Of a stretch of DNA of 64,000 nt, positions 1 to 13,700 are shown one piece after another. Positions within the stretch are counted from its first letter, which is position 1; every line of letters starts with the position of its first letter. The position numbers and the translations under genes were made by a program. The stretch is from Icerya purchasi (Eukaryota > Arthropoda > Insecta > Hemiptera > Monophlebidae), in NCBI GenBank assembly GCA_039619475.1, contig CM077115.1, positions 60,580,864 to 60,644,863 of the forward strand. Direction: 5' to 3'. The notes beneath the pieces were generated by a model. That model had not been told where the DNA came from and ran no database searches. It saw only the letters and a program-made list of their open reading frames with translations.

Positions 1-165
1 TAAATGTTAGGATAGAACTTTTGTGATTATGTTATTTTTTTTGCGTTGATACCAGTAAGAATTACGTTGTAAATTTTGATCATTTTATATAAAGTATAGA
101 AGAGAAAGACAGAAATGAAAGCAAGAGAGGTCAAGGAGCAGGCCAAAATGGCCGAGTAAATATAT
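1..165 (-). repeat. Dispersed microsatellite-headed repeat, inverted copy
   Basis: Read on the minus strand this stretch matches 50365-50545 on the plus strand over about 150 bases: both begin with a TA run, then ctcggccattttggcc, then share the segment around atgatcaaaatttacaacgt and end near acataatcacaaaa. Two separated copies in opposite orientation show a mobile or dispersed repeat. No coding potential is seen. It sits directly beyond the stop that ends the last readable dynein exon. The left edge is cut by the window. Confidence 0.75.
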
Positions 166-202
166 ATATATTGTATGTGTGTGTGTACTAAATGCGCAAC
201 AT

Positions 203-492
203 TTAACTCTTCCCAGCAACATTTTTATTAATAACAGAATTAAATCGATAAGAATATCCAGATGTTTTAGAATTTTTGTTAAATTCTAGAGCTATAAAGT
301 CTACGCTATTATTACTCAAATTATATATGTAATTACATATATCCTCATAATCGTATTCCGAAAAATTTTTCAATAAAACCGATCTTCCGCTTTCGGCAGA
401 ATCTTTTATTATCTGAATACGTTTTGCGGAATCATCTGGCAAATCTGTACATAAATCACCTTTAATGGTACGTAAAAACTGTTCTCCAACAC
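203..492 (-). CDS. Dynein heavy chain exon: AAA5 (last exon in window)
   Basis: The acceptor is TTTTAG before 492; the first two bases complete the glycine codon left by the preceding exon. About 95 residues follow, including GRSVLLKNFSE, equivalent to the conserved G-x-P-V-L-L-E-N-V stretch of AAA5, and YSYRFNSVI where other dyneins have the F-R-F-Y strand. The frame then runs into a TAA at 203-205. No good GT donor is obvious before it; weak GTT sites lie at about 205-230. So either splicing occurs at a weak site or the protein ends here. The dispersed repeat at 1-165 begins some 40 bases further on. Confidence 0.8.
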
Positions 493-973
493 CTAAAACA
501 ATATTTTAATAAAATAATTAATTCTTCTACGATGGCAACCCTACGCTATATCGTTTTGTGTTGTATAAAGTTGCCGTAACATAGTATAATATGATATATA
601 TATTGAATGAACATATAGAAATATTAAAGTAAGAATGTAAGAACAGAATGCCAGAAATATTAAGGTATGGTATATATTTTTAACTATTTGTTACCAATAT
701 TATTTCTAATTTTAATCCCATTCTAAACGTATTGTAGTTCGTCGGACAAGACCGTTAAAAAATTATTTTGGTGATCGTTTTCTGACCGAATGTATTGATA
801 TTCGATATGTATTATCTTATACCAGTGTTCAAATCTGAAATTAATTTTCGATGATATTTATTTCATTCTGGTTATCGGAAATATCGTCTTTTGTTCAGTT
901 CGCGCCAACGCGCCCCGACTACGGTCAGAAATATTGAGCAGCAAGCGACTTATGTAAAATTCCATGTTGCTAG

Positions 974-1007
<34 letters not shown>

Positions 1008-1681
1008 AATCGTGTATTCCTAAAAAAGTCATCGTGACATAGAAATGCTGTTATTGTTGGATAAGTAGTTTACGCCATCTGTCATGAACACATTCACTGA
1101 AGCTTTTCTCGGTAAATTCTCGAATCCCTTCTGACCATCTTAGAGGTACACGGCCACTACCTCATTTTCCATACGGTTTCCCTTCGACGAAGAGCGTCTC
1201 CAGTTAGAGTAGGGTTTCTAAGTCGGTTAACTGTAATTTAGACGATAACTGGTCAATATAAGCTCTGAAAAAACCCTACGACTGTCTCATGCAATCGAAA
1301 CAAGACAAACACAACAAGTCTCGTCCAATTATCTCACTAGTAGAAATTCCCTATTTTGCCATCAGGATTTTTATTCAAGAGCTGGGATATGTCTTCTTAA
1401 ACAATGTGGCATTCTCTTTCTTTACTTAAATCGTTCCGATTTTTTTCTATTCTTTTTTTTTATACTTATCCCGTTGTCCAAGTTTATTTTTGCTGCTGGG
1501 CTGCACATAGTGATGAATGGGCGACATAGTGAGCACAATAACTCCCACATTAATTTCGTGTGTAATTTACGTCTTCTTTCCACACTCTAACTTTCTTAAT
1601 TTTTCTTTCTACACAAAGTCTTGCAACGATGTTAATATAATGCTAATAGTAGGCTTGGTAGCTGCAAACTAATTAGTTAAT

Positions 1682-1712
<31 letters not shown>

Positions 1713-4700
1713 GTGTATATACATATATACTGGGTGGGCCAAAAGAACATCCCGAATTTTAAATGCTCGTCAAATAAAGACTAATATACTTACGGAAATG
1801 AAACAAACGTTGAAATACTTCAAAAAGAACGCCATTTATTGTACACTATTAGTTTTGAACAATACTCCGTATGAATAGTCACCATTTTGATTTTTACATT
1901 GTTGCAATCTTTCCTCAAAATTATGCATTACTTTTTTAAGAGTTGGTTTTTTAATCGCCGCAATTTCCTTCTGAATGGCCAATTTCATCTCGTCGGTTGT
2001 TGCTGGTTTACCCTCGTACACCTTGCTTTTCAAGTAGCCCCATAGGTAAAAATCTGTCGGTGTTAAATCCGGACTGCGCGGCGGCCAAAACAGCTCACAG
2101 TTTCGCGAAATCAAGCGGTCCTGAAACTTCTCTCTTAATAACCGCAAAACATCGTTACGAATATGTGGTGTGGCCCTGTCTTGTTGAAACCACGTTTTAG
2201 ATAATGCAATCCTCTTCCGTCTGAGCTCCGGTAGAAAAAACTCGTTTAACATTTGGATGTAGCGGTCGCCGTTCACAGTAACATTCGCTCCGTCCTCCTC
2301 CTCGAAGAAGTAGGGACCGATTATCGCTTTCGCACTGACTGCGCACCATACCGTGATACGAGGGGAGTGCAAGGGTACCGGGTGAACGATTCGAGGGTTC
2401 TCAGTAGCATAATACCGCATGTTTTGTTTATTAACGTTACCATTTAAATCGAAATGCGCCTCGTCGCTAAAAAAAACATAATCCAAATCGACGTCTTCTT
2501 CCTCCAGCATATCCAAAAATTTATTACAAAATTCTAACCTTCTTGGCTTATCTGTTGGTATCAATTCTTCGGTTAGTTGTATCTTGTATGGGTGCATATT
2601 GAGGTCGTTTCGAATTATTCTTCTGAGTGAAGTACGGGGAATTTTCAAGGCGGAAGCCTGGCGACGAACGGATCTGCGCGGACTTCGCGACAATGCTACG
2701 CGCACTTTTTCGATGTTTGTCGGGGTTCTAGACGATCGACGGCGACCTTGATGGTTGACCGCCACCACACTACCGTATTCTCGGAAGTTTTTTACCCATT
2801 TGAGGATACTTTTACGGTCGGGGGGATTGTCATGACGTTTTAAATCAAATTGTTTTTTAAACGTGCGTTGTACCGCGATTACACTTTCACCGTTTTTCAC
2901 AAAGTACTCGACAACGAAAGAGCGTTGTTTACGCGTCCACGACATCATGACTACTAACCAACTATATTTATATTAAACGGCATATTATTTAGCGCCAGAT
3001 GGCGTTGCAATCGCCACGCTAACTCACAGTGTATGATTTTGACGAGCGTTTGAAATTCGGGATGTTATTTTGGCCCACCCTATATATATATAGAAACAAA
3101 ATATATTATGATAATTGAAAAAACAAATATAAAAAATAAAAAATAAAACACTGACTAGTTTCGAAGTATATTTTTCATACACTGTGATCATTAACGATGT
3201 AATCATGATCGATATAGTTCGAAGCTAGACCGTTTTTTTTTCTATACATATTTTACTAATTGAGTGAATATACGAGGGGCGTTTCAAAAGTCTCCGCCAT
3301 GCTTTTAGATCTCAACTTGTAGTAAAACTGGCGAGATAAACAATATACCATTATATTCGAGACGGTTGTGCAAGTAACTGGTAAAAGTTTCAAGGTCCTA
3401 ATTCAAACAGCATGCCTTCAGTATTCGTTTAAGCATGGAGCTACCACTACAGTGCGCTTCCGGTTTTTCTGAACAACGTGTAGAGTTATTCGTTACCTCG
3501 TTACGAAAAATTTTTCCGGTAAAAAAATACACGAAGAGTCGAAAAATACGTATGTTGATAATGCAATGTCGAACTGATCCGTTCGTGAATGGATTCAGCA
3601 CTTTAGACCACGAAAATCGATACCATAGTGCGGAAACGGGTAAATTCATCGCGACCGAAAAAATGCAAGGCAGAGAAGTCTGCAAAGAAGCTTATGGCCA
3701 CGGTCTTTTGCGACTGCTACGGGTGTCTTCTGATTGATTATATGCCTTGAGGCACCACTATAAACTTCGATAGTTACTGCCAAACGTTGGATAATTTGAA
3801 AAAAGCCATAAAAAACAAGCGACCACCGGGCCTTTTGACGAAAAACTCAATCTTGATTCATCTCCAGTACATCGAAAAGTGGAAATGGTTGGTCTTCGAA
3901 TACCCGGCATACTCCCCAGACCTTGCGCTGCCTGATTTTCATCTTTTCCTCCTGTTGAAACGGTTTTCGGGTACACAACGATTCAACAATGATGACGAAC
4001 TCAAGAACAACCTGATAAATTAGTTACAAAAGTTGGACGCGCACTACAGTGGTAGCTCCATGGTTAAACGAGCACTGATGGCGTGCTATTAGGACTTTGC
4101 CATTTTTACCATTTACTCTCATAATTGTCTCGAATATAATAACGTTGTATTGTTTATCTCGCCAGTGTTACCACAAGCTGAGATCTGAAAGTGTGGCGGA
4201 AACTTTTAAAATGCTTCTCGTATTATATTTTTATTAAAATGCTCACGATTAAACTAATTAGTAACACTGTACATGTCAGTCGGTAAGTCCTTAATAGTCA
4301 CTGCTTTCAACTTGTTTGAAGGAGTAGCGAATTCACCGGTCAAACTCTTCATGATTTTAATTTTCGACTTCGGTAATATTATTCTGATATTTACGCTACT
4401 ACGTAGCAATATTTTATTATACTTAAACATCGTATGATTTGCTGATTTTTTTTTTTAATTTTTAATTTTTTAAATTATATTAATTAATTCGTTTTACGCA
4501 ATGTATAATAATTTATTCGCTGTTCCTAGTCCCCCGCTTTTCTGTATACCGAAAGACATACGAAATAGTAATAATCGTTATAATCCCTTGTTTCTTAAAA
4601 ATAAAAATATTGCTTTTTTTTTTTCGTTCCAGTCTAATCGTCTATTTGATCACCATTAAAAAATAAAATTATAGTTTAAAAAACAGATGCTTTATATGTA

Positions 4701-7665
4701 AGATGCGTTAAAAACCGTAAAATAATTTAAATTCTTTTACAATACTAACCTAAGAGTGAAAAGGCGGACATTAATGATTAATTTTAATTCACAATAAAAA
4801 ATGAAGTTCTTCTACAGTATTAACTATCAAGTGCAGCTTTTTTTGAAAAATACAAAATTTAATTTCATACCGTGCGGATCGATGAAGATTGGAAAAAAAT
4901 GACATTTTTCAGCGATAATGGCATTTTCGATTGAATCACCGTCCACCAATTGATCACAAAGAGATGCGAAATAGTAGTCATCCAATTCGTAAAATGTTGC
5001 CGACATTGAAAATTCTTCACTCACCGGTAGTTTGTGATCATAGAACAGTGATTTCCAATTGTTCACGTAAATCTACGAAATTCGTGTACAATAATAGTTA
5101 GAGAACATACGCGGTGTGCATTCGTTGGTAAAATCTTACGCGATGGAAATATGAAATTTACCTGTTTAATGTCGGAAGAAAGTGAACCCAGGTATACGAT
5201 AACAGCAGCGGATAATGCAATATCACCGACTGCATTCTTAGCCGTTTTTTCAAGACGTTTTTTCGCTTCTAACCAACGTAATTTTTCGCTAGCTAAATCA
5301 TCTAGAAGATAACAATTTTACGTAAGTTATAATTTAAAGTTAATTCGCTATTTAAAAAAAAGGGTAATTATATTAAAAAACAGATGAAATAAAAATCGTC
5401 GCTGTACCTTCGAACTATTAAGTGACATTTTAGTGAACGAATCATTTAATTTAACAGTTCAGTAACATCTCTATTTGAAAAAAGTGCGAGTTTTTAAAAC
5501 AGGGTCACTAAAAAGAAGTAGTGTACACTCGAGTTTTCGGCGTGGCCAGTTAAACCTTTTGATAGATTTTAAATAAAAATCCGCGTAAAAAAGATTTAAC
5601 GAGATTATTTGTTAACTGTTGCTTTTTTTGATAAAACACGCCGCACTTTTATTGTCAGTTCACTCCTCCTCACCTGTTGCAAGCTTGTGTACATTGGCAG
5701 GTTATATACCATCCTCTTATAGAAAATATTACAACTTTAAAGGACTATAGGTTCCTTCCTTAATGACACCAATTCCTTCTTGCACAAGCTGCGACAACAT
5801 ATCCCCCACTGAAAAATTTAAAAGTGATCCAGTGCGCCTGAATTTTTTTCTGTTTTGAATTATTTCCGAATCTCTTCAATGAATCTGTTCAGATTTTTCG
5901 GTCACTGCACCACAAAATACAACAAAGCTTAATATCCTCCAAACACAATACAAAGTGCAAAAGATGTCATAGCAAACTACACGCATCGTGTATTCCTCTG
6001 CACTGATGAAGCGAAGGCAAAAAAGTTACTAGCCACCGGAAGTATACTCCTTTGAATTGTGTGGATTCAGTGCGCACGCTTTTTGAAAAAACGAATACAT
6101 CGAGTTTGAATTTGTCGTCCTAACTATCAACAAAAACTCCTTAAATGTTAACCACCCATCGTGCGAGAATAGGTTTGAAATATGTATTTTAATTGAACAG
6201 ATGGATTTGCCGATGACATCGTTACAGTGGCGGAAAACGAAGAAAATCTGGAATAGTCGTTAAGGAAAGTCGGAAGTACACTGAAACAGAATTATGCAAT
6301 GAAATTAAATGTAAAAAAAAACTGAAGATCATAGTGTGCAGTAAAAAACCAGAAGTACTGCAACCCGTTTGCATTCAAACTGGATCCAGTAAAATTACGG
6401 GAAGTCAATTTCCGTATCTTAGTACTAAAGATATCAAAAAAAAAAAGATAGCACAGGCAAAAATAGCATTTGCTAAGAAGAAATTTATGCTGACCTTCAA
6501 ATCAATATCAACAGATAAATGGGTAAAATTCCTGAGTATTTTGTTTGGAGCGTTACATTGTATGGCTGCGAAAAACATGGACATCATGCGTTTAAAATAT
6601 GATATCTCAGAAGAATGATGAAAATCAGATAGATAGATAAAATGACTAATCAAGAAGTATTTAAAAGAGCCAGAAACAAATCAACATTTTTTACATACAG
6701 TTACCAGAAGATGGGAACAGTTGGTTCGACATAGTTTGAGGCACGATGGCCTAATGAAGATATTAATAGAAGAAACGATAGATGGAAAAACGCCAGAGGA
6801 AGACCTCAATACGAATATATAGCACGGATTGAGAAAGACTTCGATACGAGTATATAGCACAGACTGTGGAAGACTCGGGATGTAGCAATTAGCTGGAATT
6901 GAAGAGATTAGCAAGAAGAAGAGACGAATGACATGCCGCTACAAAACAGTCGAAGGATTGAGGACAACTGATTATGATGATGAATTAGTGACTATAATGT
7001 AGTTTCAGCGTATTTTGTTATTATAAAAGTTTCTGAAATATTTTATCAGAATAAATAATTTACTTATTAACTTTTCGGCGCGTTCTAACTTTTTCAGACA
7101 ATCATTAATGGAATCTTCCAATTCCTTCTTGCTTTTGGTTTTTTCAGCTAGTTCATCTCGCAGTGACTGCAACTTTTCCATCACCTATTTTATAGAAGTA
7201 GTAAATGTTGCAACTGTCAATAATATTAATATTACGTAAAGATTTTTATCAGGTATAAAGGTTTTATCTGAATTGGGGAGAGGGGTTTAAATTTTGAAAT
7301 CATTATATATGTGATTTATTTTATATTTAATATTAAAATTTTGGCCTTTAAACTAATCTGGAAGTAATTCAACAAATTTATTCAAAAAATAGGAAGAGAA
7401 AAGTTTTAATACGCACATATATTAATAACGACATTCCTGCATCAGGATAATATGAGAAAAGACTTTATATGAAAACCGTTACGAAAAAATGTTATAAAAT
7501 ATTTAACTAAAGTTGTAATAAAAATGTCTTCGCATATAGTAAATTATTATTATTATTATTTTTAAGAATAACAACTGAAATTTATTCTTCTATATATGTT
7601 ACAGAAGAAATATGGTTTAAAAATCCAGGGAATGTTCCCATGACGAAATTCGAAGTATTAAGTTT

Positions 7666-7716
<51 letters not shown>

Positions 7717-10700
7717 GACTAATCGGCTGATATTCCAATTTACAGTAAAAAATACCTCAGAATATATACTTGCCGAAAAAAATATATCGCGATGATTTGT
7801 TCATCCGACATTTATGATTGATGAATCTTTCTGTAATTTTATATCACGTAGAAACAAACATGAGAATGATAAAGTAAAAATGCAGTTAAAAAATATCTGC
7901 GATCTCTAATAGGAATTGCCTTATTCTTATCACGTCACTCTAGATTATAATCGCATAGTATTCATAATACGGTATTTTATGTTACGTAATCAATTTATTT
8001 CAACTTCATTACTTTATTTTCTTCTAAATTTAAAATAGAAAAAGTGAAATTAATAAATTCAATGCATATAATCTTTGTTTTATGTATAAAATGCGATCTC
8101 AGCCGAATATTTTCTATTTCAAATTTGTTGCTCGAAAAGAATTTTTTTTTTTTTTTGCATGTCACTAAATATAATATATAATCGTTTTTACCTCGGTAAG
8201 CTGAGATCTTTTTTCATTAAGCCGTTCCATCTGGATCGTATAATCAGCTTCTGCTTCGGCCAGCTTCAGCTGTTTCGGCTTAACAATTTTAATAACGCGA
8301 TCGTATACTTCTAACGCACGGACCCAGTTACAAAGTCCTTCGCAAGCGTTTGAAACATTTTTCACGATCTCCGGATTAAAATTCAGATGCTGTATGTACC
8401 TTTTAAAAAATTTCCTTAATAACTCTCTATATATAGCAAACACGCTACTAAATTTGTATTTTTATTATTAAATGCAATTTATCTTTGTTGTATTTTTTTT
8501 AATCGGTAAAAAAACATGCGAAAGTACTCGTACTTCTTTACCGCTTAAATACTGGAAAAAAAAAAAAACAAACTTATATATCAGCTAAAAAACATGTATT
8601 ATTCGAACTGATAAAAACGTAAAATCATGCCGCATCTAAACTTTGTTCCTCACGAGATAAAACTAGACCGCAAAAATTCTGTATCTCGCAATGGGATAAT
8701 CTTAAAGCATTCTAATTACGGAAAAATATAAAAACCGCTTTTAAAAATCGCATTTAAATTCTAAATGCCGCATCACGCGTCACATATTTAATGTAAAATA
8801 AACCGTAACCAAATCAAAATATCATCGAACCTTCGAGCACGTAATCGTTCAAGCGTGAATTTTAAATAAGCAAATTAGTGTAACTTCAAAATGCGATATT
8901 TACATAAGCGATAAATCCACGTAATTAAATTTCACAAACGGAAGTAATTTTAACTCTAAGCGTTAAATTGAGTTCTACGAGTACTCTTTATTATGTTCAT
9001 ATTATCGAATAATTCCACGATCGTCGTTACAATAGAAAAGACGAGAACAGATCCTAACCCCACTGATATATGTAATTCTTCACATTGATAAGCAGATTAT
9101 ACGCAGTTTGTAACAGTAGAAATTTAAATACGTTAATAGGTGTACATTGGTGGATTTAATATTTTTTGAAGCACGATGAAATCCTTTCGAACAATTTACC
9201 CTAAACTTATTTTTCATTTTTCTGAACTCGTTCAATACGTAACGTTTCATCTGTCTTTCACTGAAAATGCCTTTTATAAACAGATCCTTAGAGCGAATAC
9301 ATTTCTTTCGTCACAACTCTCAATAATAAACAATATACCGACGATAAATTGCAAAAATTATATTTGAAATATTTCCACCTAACGATCGAAAAATATGAAA
9401 AGCCTTTACTACTAGGTGTGGATTGCTCTTATTCAGGTAGGAGAGAAATCATTAAATTTTTTTGTGTATCTTCTTATTACTCTATACATAACGACAATAA
9501 TTAGTACTCGTAATTGTGTAGCATAAGACAAATCGTGTTATAACGAGGGTCTCACGCACAAATTTAATATTAAAAGGAACACAGGTAATTAAAGCGAATT
9601 TCTTCCTTAAGTGAACCGAATACAGATTAAGACTGAACAAGAAGTTGTGCTTTCTTCATTTGCTTCTTTTTTTTTATTTTTGAATGAATTCAAACAATTC
9701 TAGAGTGCGCGAAAATTCCCTCTTAGAACTTCCGGGCACTTTGCCTGAAGATGATGTAGTGAGGACTGAAATCGTATGTTATGAAGCAGCCATTGTAAAA
9801 AAAAAAAAAAAAAAACAAAAAAGCAAAAAAACTAAGTTCTTCTACTGGTTAGCAGCATTATGAAAATCAGATGATGACCCATTGAAGGTATTTCTCCTGA
9901 AATTAAACATACTACAATTAGCCCTGTACATAATGATTTGTTATAACATTTATTTTAAGCATTTGATTTTCGGGTTTTTTACTGAACCCGTGTCGGTGCT
10001 TCTGTGGAGAAGCCCTACGGTTTCACGGATCACAGTTTCAGAGAAATACTGGATTACACCACTGGTTTTACAAGTTGCGATAAAAATAACTGATTTGTTA
10101 TCTTTTTTCTGTGTAGAGAATATTATATGTTCGCATTATAGTAAAATCTATATTTTAAAAAGATAGAATTACGTCCAAATATAATTTTTAAATTTTCGGG
10201 ATATTCCCTATTCTTCTGCTTCAAAAATTTCAAATTCAAGGTCACTTTTACCACAACTTACACTTAAGAAACTTAACAAATTGAAGCGAGGACATATCAA
10301 CAGGAAGAAAAAAACTGCTTTATTCACATTTTAAATGTTGTAGATTTGACCACTAACTCAAACAATACATATATTACATGCTTACTTTATTAGCACAGAA
10401 GTTAATAATGAACTTTATATAATGCATTAATCACGGCATTTTGCAATCGTTCGAAATTATAAAACTTATTCGAAATCTAATATTTATATTTGTAATCATA
10501 GGCACCCCGAGACTTCATAGAGCTCACAGAACTGAAGCCACCCAATAAATATTAATAAAATGTGTCAAGTCCAAATTCGGTCTTTTTTTTTTTTTTTTGA
10601 CACATACGACCTCCGTGTGCCAATAACAAAATAAATATTTTTTTATTCATCGGAAGACCCTTTATTTCTAGAAAAAAATCATTTAGGGGAAAAATTAATT

Positions 10701-13700
10701 GTAAAAAAAAAATGTAGTTTTCCCCTGTTCTAATCGACACATTTGATCGGCAGCTTATTTTATAAAATTTATATATAAAAAAAAAACACTTTTTTTTTTT
10801 TTTTCATTTAAAATTATGTTCTTTCCGTGAAAATGCTGAACGGTTATTTTTACTCTTTTCTCGATTTAACGACAAAATCTCTGACTGGGTGGCTCTATCT
10901 GGAAAAAGACATTATATACACATTAGGAAACAAAAAATTCGGTCAAAAGTTACCTTTCTCGAATTGTTTTCATAATGGCAGGATCGATGTGATCGCGATT
11001 GAAATTTTTTAGGTTTTCCAAGAATTTATTGTCGCCTAGTAACTTGAGCGAAACAGGCCAGTAATCTTCCGTTATCGTATCGTCGAGTGTGTTAATTCTG
11101 TATTCCGGCTTCAAACCCTTCATCACGCACACCGATTCCAAAATCTGCGCACGACACACGAAACATAAATAAATACGATCGACGCAGTAAAAGAATACAC
11201 CGTTAATTTACGTTTGATCTCTTTTCGAGCGTCATAATCTGAAATTTTATATTCAAAGCGAACCGTTTAGCATTAATTTTTCCCGTTCATCTGACGTAAT
11301 TTTAATATTCTGTCGTGTTTATTTCTCCGGTTTGTAAAGTTTTTTCGCCTTAATTTTGTCACCTATGTTTTCTTTCAGGGATTCTGTCTTGTGCTAGAGA
11401 TTTCTCGGCTACTCCCATCGACGCTATTGACCCTAATGCATTTATAAACCTTAACTTCGCAATCCATGATAGCTTATCAAAGACACTAGTTTCACTTTTT
11501 AAATTACGTTTCACCGATCATTCTTATCTCCTGATTTTCATATCATTCGTTTCCTTTACTACATTTACTTACAATCTGTTTATCACGCTTATTCTTTTTT
11601 TTTTTTTTTTTCCTTTTTCTTTCCTTATAAATTTAAATACGCTCCCCTCGATATCTTATTTTTTAATAATGCGTGGAAATTTTCAGTCAGGTCTGCGCAG
11701 TTCCCTTTTATTCCCCCACTTTTTTTTTTCTTGTTTAATAGTTGTTGAAAGAATTTTTATTAATAACTCTTTTTAATTTTTTGTCCCTTTATCGTCTTCT
11801 TTTTGACACACACACACACACACACATAAGTATGCACTTATCACTTTTTTCAAAACATTATTACAACGAATAAAATAATTACTACAATATGAAAAAATAC
11901 GAATATATTGTAATAAAAATAAATTCACTTTCATTCGTATCAGAGGCATTACGTTTTGTAATATAATCAGTTAACAAGATTGTAAATCTCTAAACTAGAG
12001 TTGAGCATAATCGATTATACCTTTATAGTAATCATAATTAATGACAATTATAATACATAATTAGACCACAATCGGGTTTGTCAAAGGAATCGTGAATATT
12101 GCTCCTTTTATCAAGATTGACCGGAACGGACGATTACACACAAATACGATAAATATTTAAATATCTGAATAATGGTTATAATCGTTTTCCGTATCGTACA
12201 TACCTCATCTGAAATTGAAGATTGGTTATACCAAAGAAGTCATTTAGGTGAAAATAAAAGACAGAAAGGAACTATTCGATATTCCCTTAAAATTCGCTAG
12301 GTCGTACATTTCGAAACACCGAATTTCACAATATCCGTTATACCTTATCAAAGGATATGTACTTTATTTTTTCTATTTTCACTTTTTATTTTTGGCACGC
12401 TAACAGCGGAGCTTACAAAACGCGTAGAATTGTGGGTTATTTTAGGAAAAGATTAAAAATTATTAAATAAAATGAAAGAGAGTAGGGCACGGATGGAGTA
12501 GGCGCTATAAGCAATAGAGAGGTCAAGGCTCATAAGATTACAATTAAGGGTCGCACGTTTTAAGGAAATAAAGGAACATTCGTATAATAAGACGCGATTT
12601 GCATCACAAATATAGTTGAACACTGGAGGGTCAAGAAGCACAAAGGCAACTAAACAAGAGAGAAACGGAAAAAGGGAACTGGAAATGAACTATGAAAAGA
12701 TTAAACCGATGAACGGGATAGGAGAGGGGGTTTTTTTTATAGAAAGGTAGAAAGAATAAAGATTCGAAAAGAAAGACGGATAGAAATCGGTCTAGAAATC
12801 ATATTTATCATCGACCCTACCGATTGTAGTCCAATCTAACTCGTTGCCAAAAATACCGCAATGACTGGGAATCTATAATAGATCAATTAAGATAAAACAA
12901 GATGAAAATAAATTAGATACCAAGGAATGAATGTGAAGATTAACTGGATTAGTGGATGGTGTGAGAAAGGGAGAAGAGATAGCTAAAAACACTTTCGGTA
13001 TCAGAGGATAGGAAGAACTTAGATATACTAATTTGCCGAGCATATATAAGAAGGACTGCATTCAAGATCATTAAGGATTCGGCGAAATAAGGGAAAAGGA
13101 AGGAAGTCAGAAGGATTCAGAGAATAGCTAAGCACAGGAATAATGAAAGCGGTGTTAACTGCAACAACAGACTTTGAACCATCCGTGAAGACAAAATGTG
13201 ATTGAATTAATTCTGCGCGGTTGTATGTATGGAGAAGAGATTTGATCTCCGTAGGAAGAGTTAATGATTTAGCATAAGTGAGTTTTTCAAGAAATTGTAA
13301 ATGAAGTAGTGAGGTTTGGTGAAGGAGTGAATAGTATATAGTTAATGGGCGTGCATTCGATTTATTTTATTCATTTATGTATTTATTATTTTTCGTTCGA
13401 GCGTATTTTTATACAATAGTAATAGTTTATTTTTTTTTATTTATTCGCATTTATTTATTGTTTTTCATGAAAATATCTTTTTACACGATAAAGTATACCC
13501 TCGCTGTTGAAAGAATAAAGCTATTGAACATTTAAGTCGCGCATACTAATTCACCTTGATGACGAGTAATTCCCGATTCCTTTGGCAAATCCCAATTATT
13601 GTTTTCCGTAATTAGGCATTATAATTATTACAAGTTATTATTACTCAAAGAGTATAATAATGTCGATTACACTGAATGATCGCAGTTACAATTTTTTAAA

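Noticed and set aside
979..1004. (CT)n run considered as a regulatory GAGA-type site
   Set aside because: Plain microsatellite inside an intron; nothing ties it to a promoter.
9690..9815. Segment resembling a Penelope or SINE tail ending in poly-A
   Set aside because: Only a vague resemblance in cctgaagatgatg; no second copy or protein to support it.
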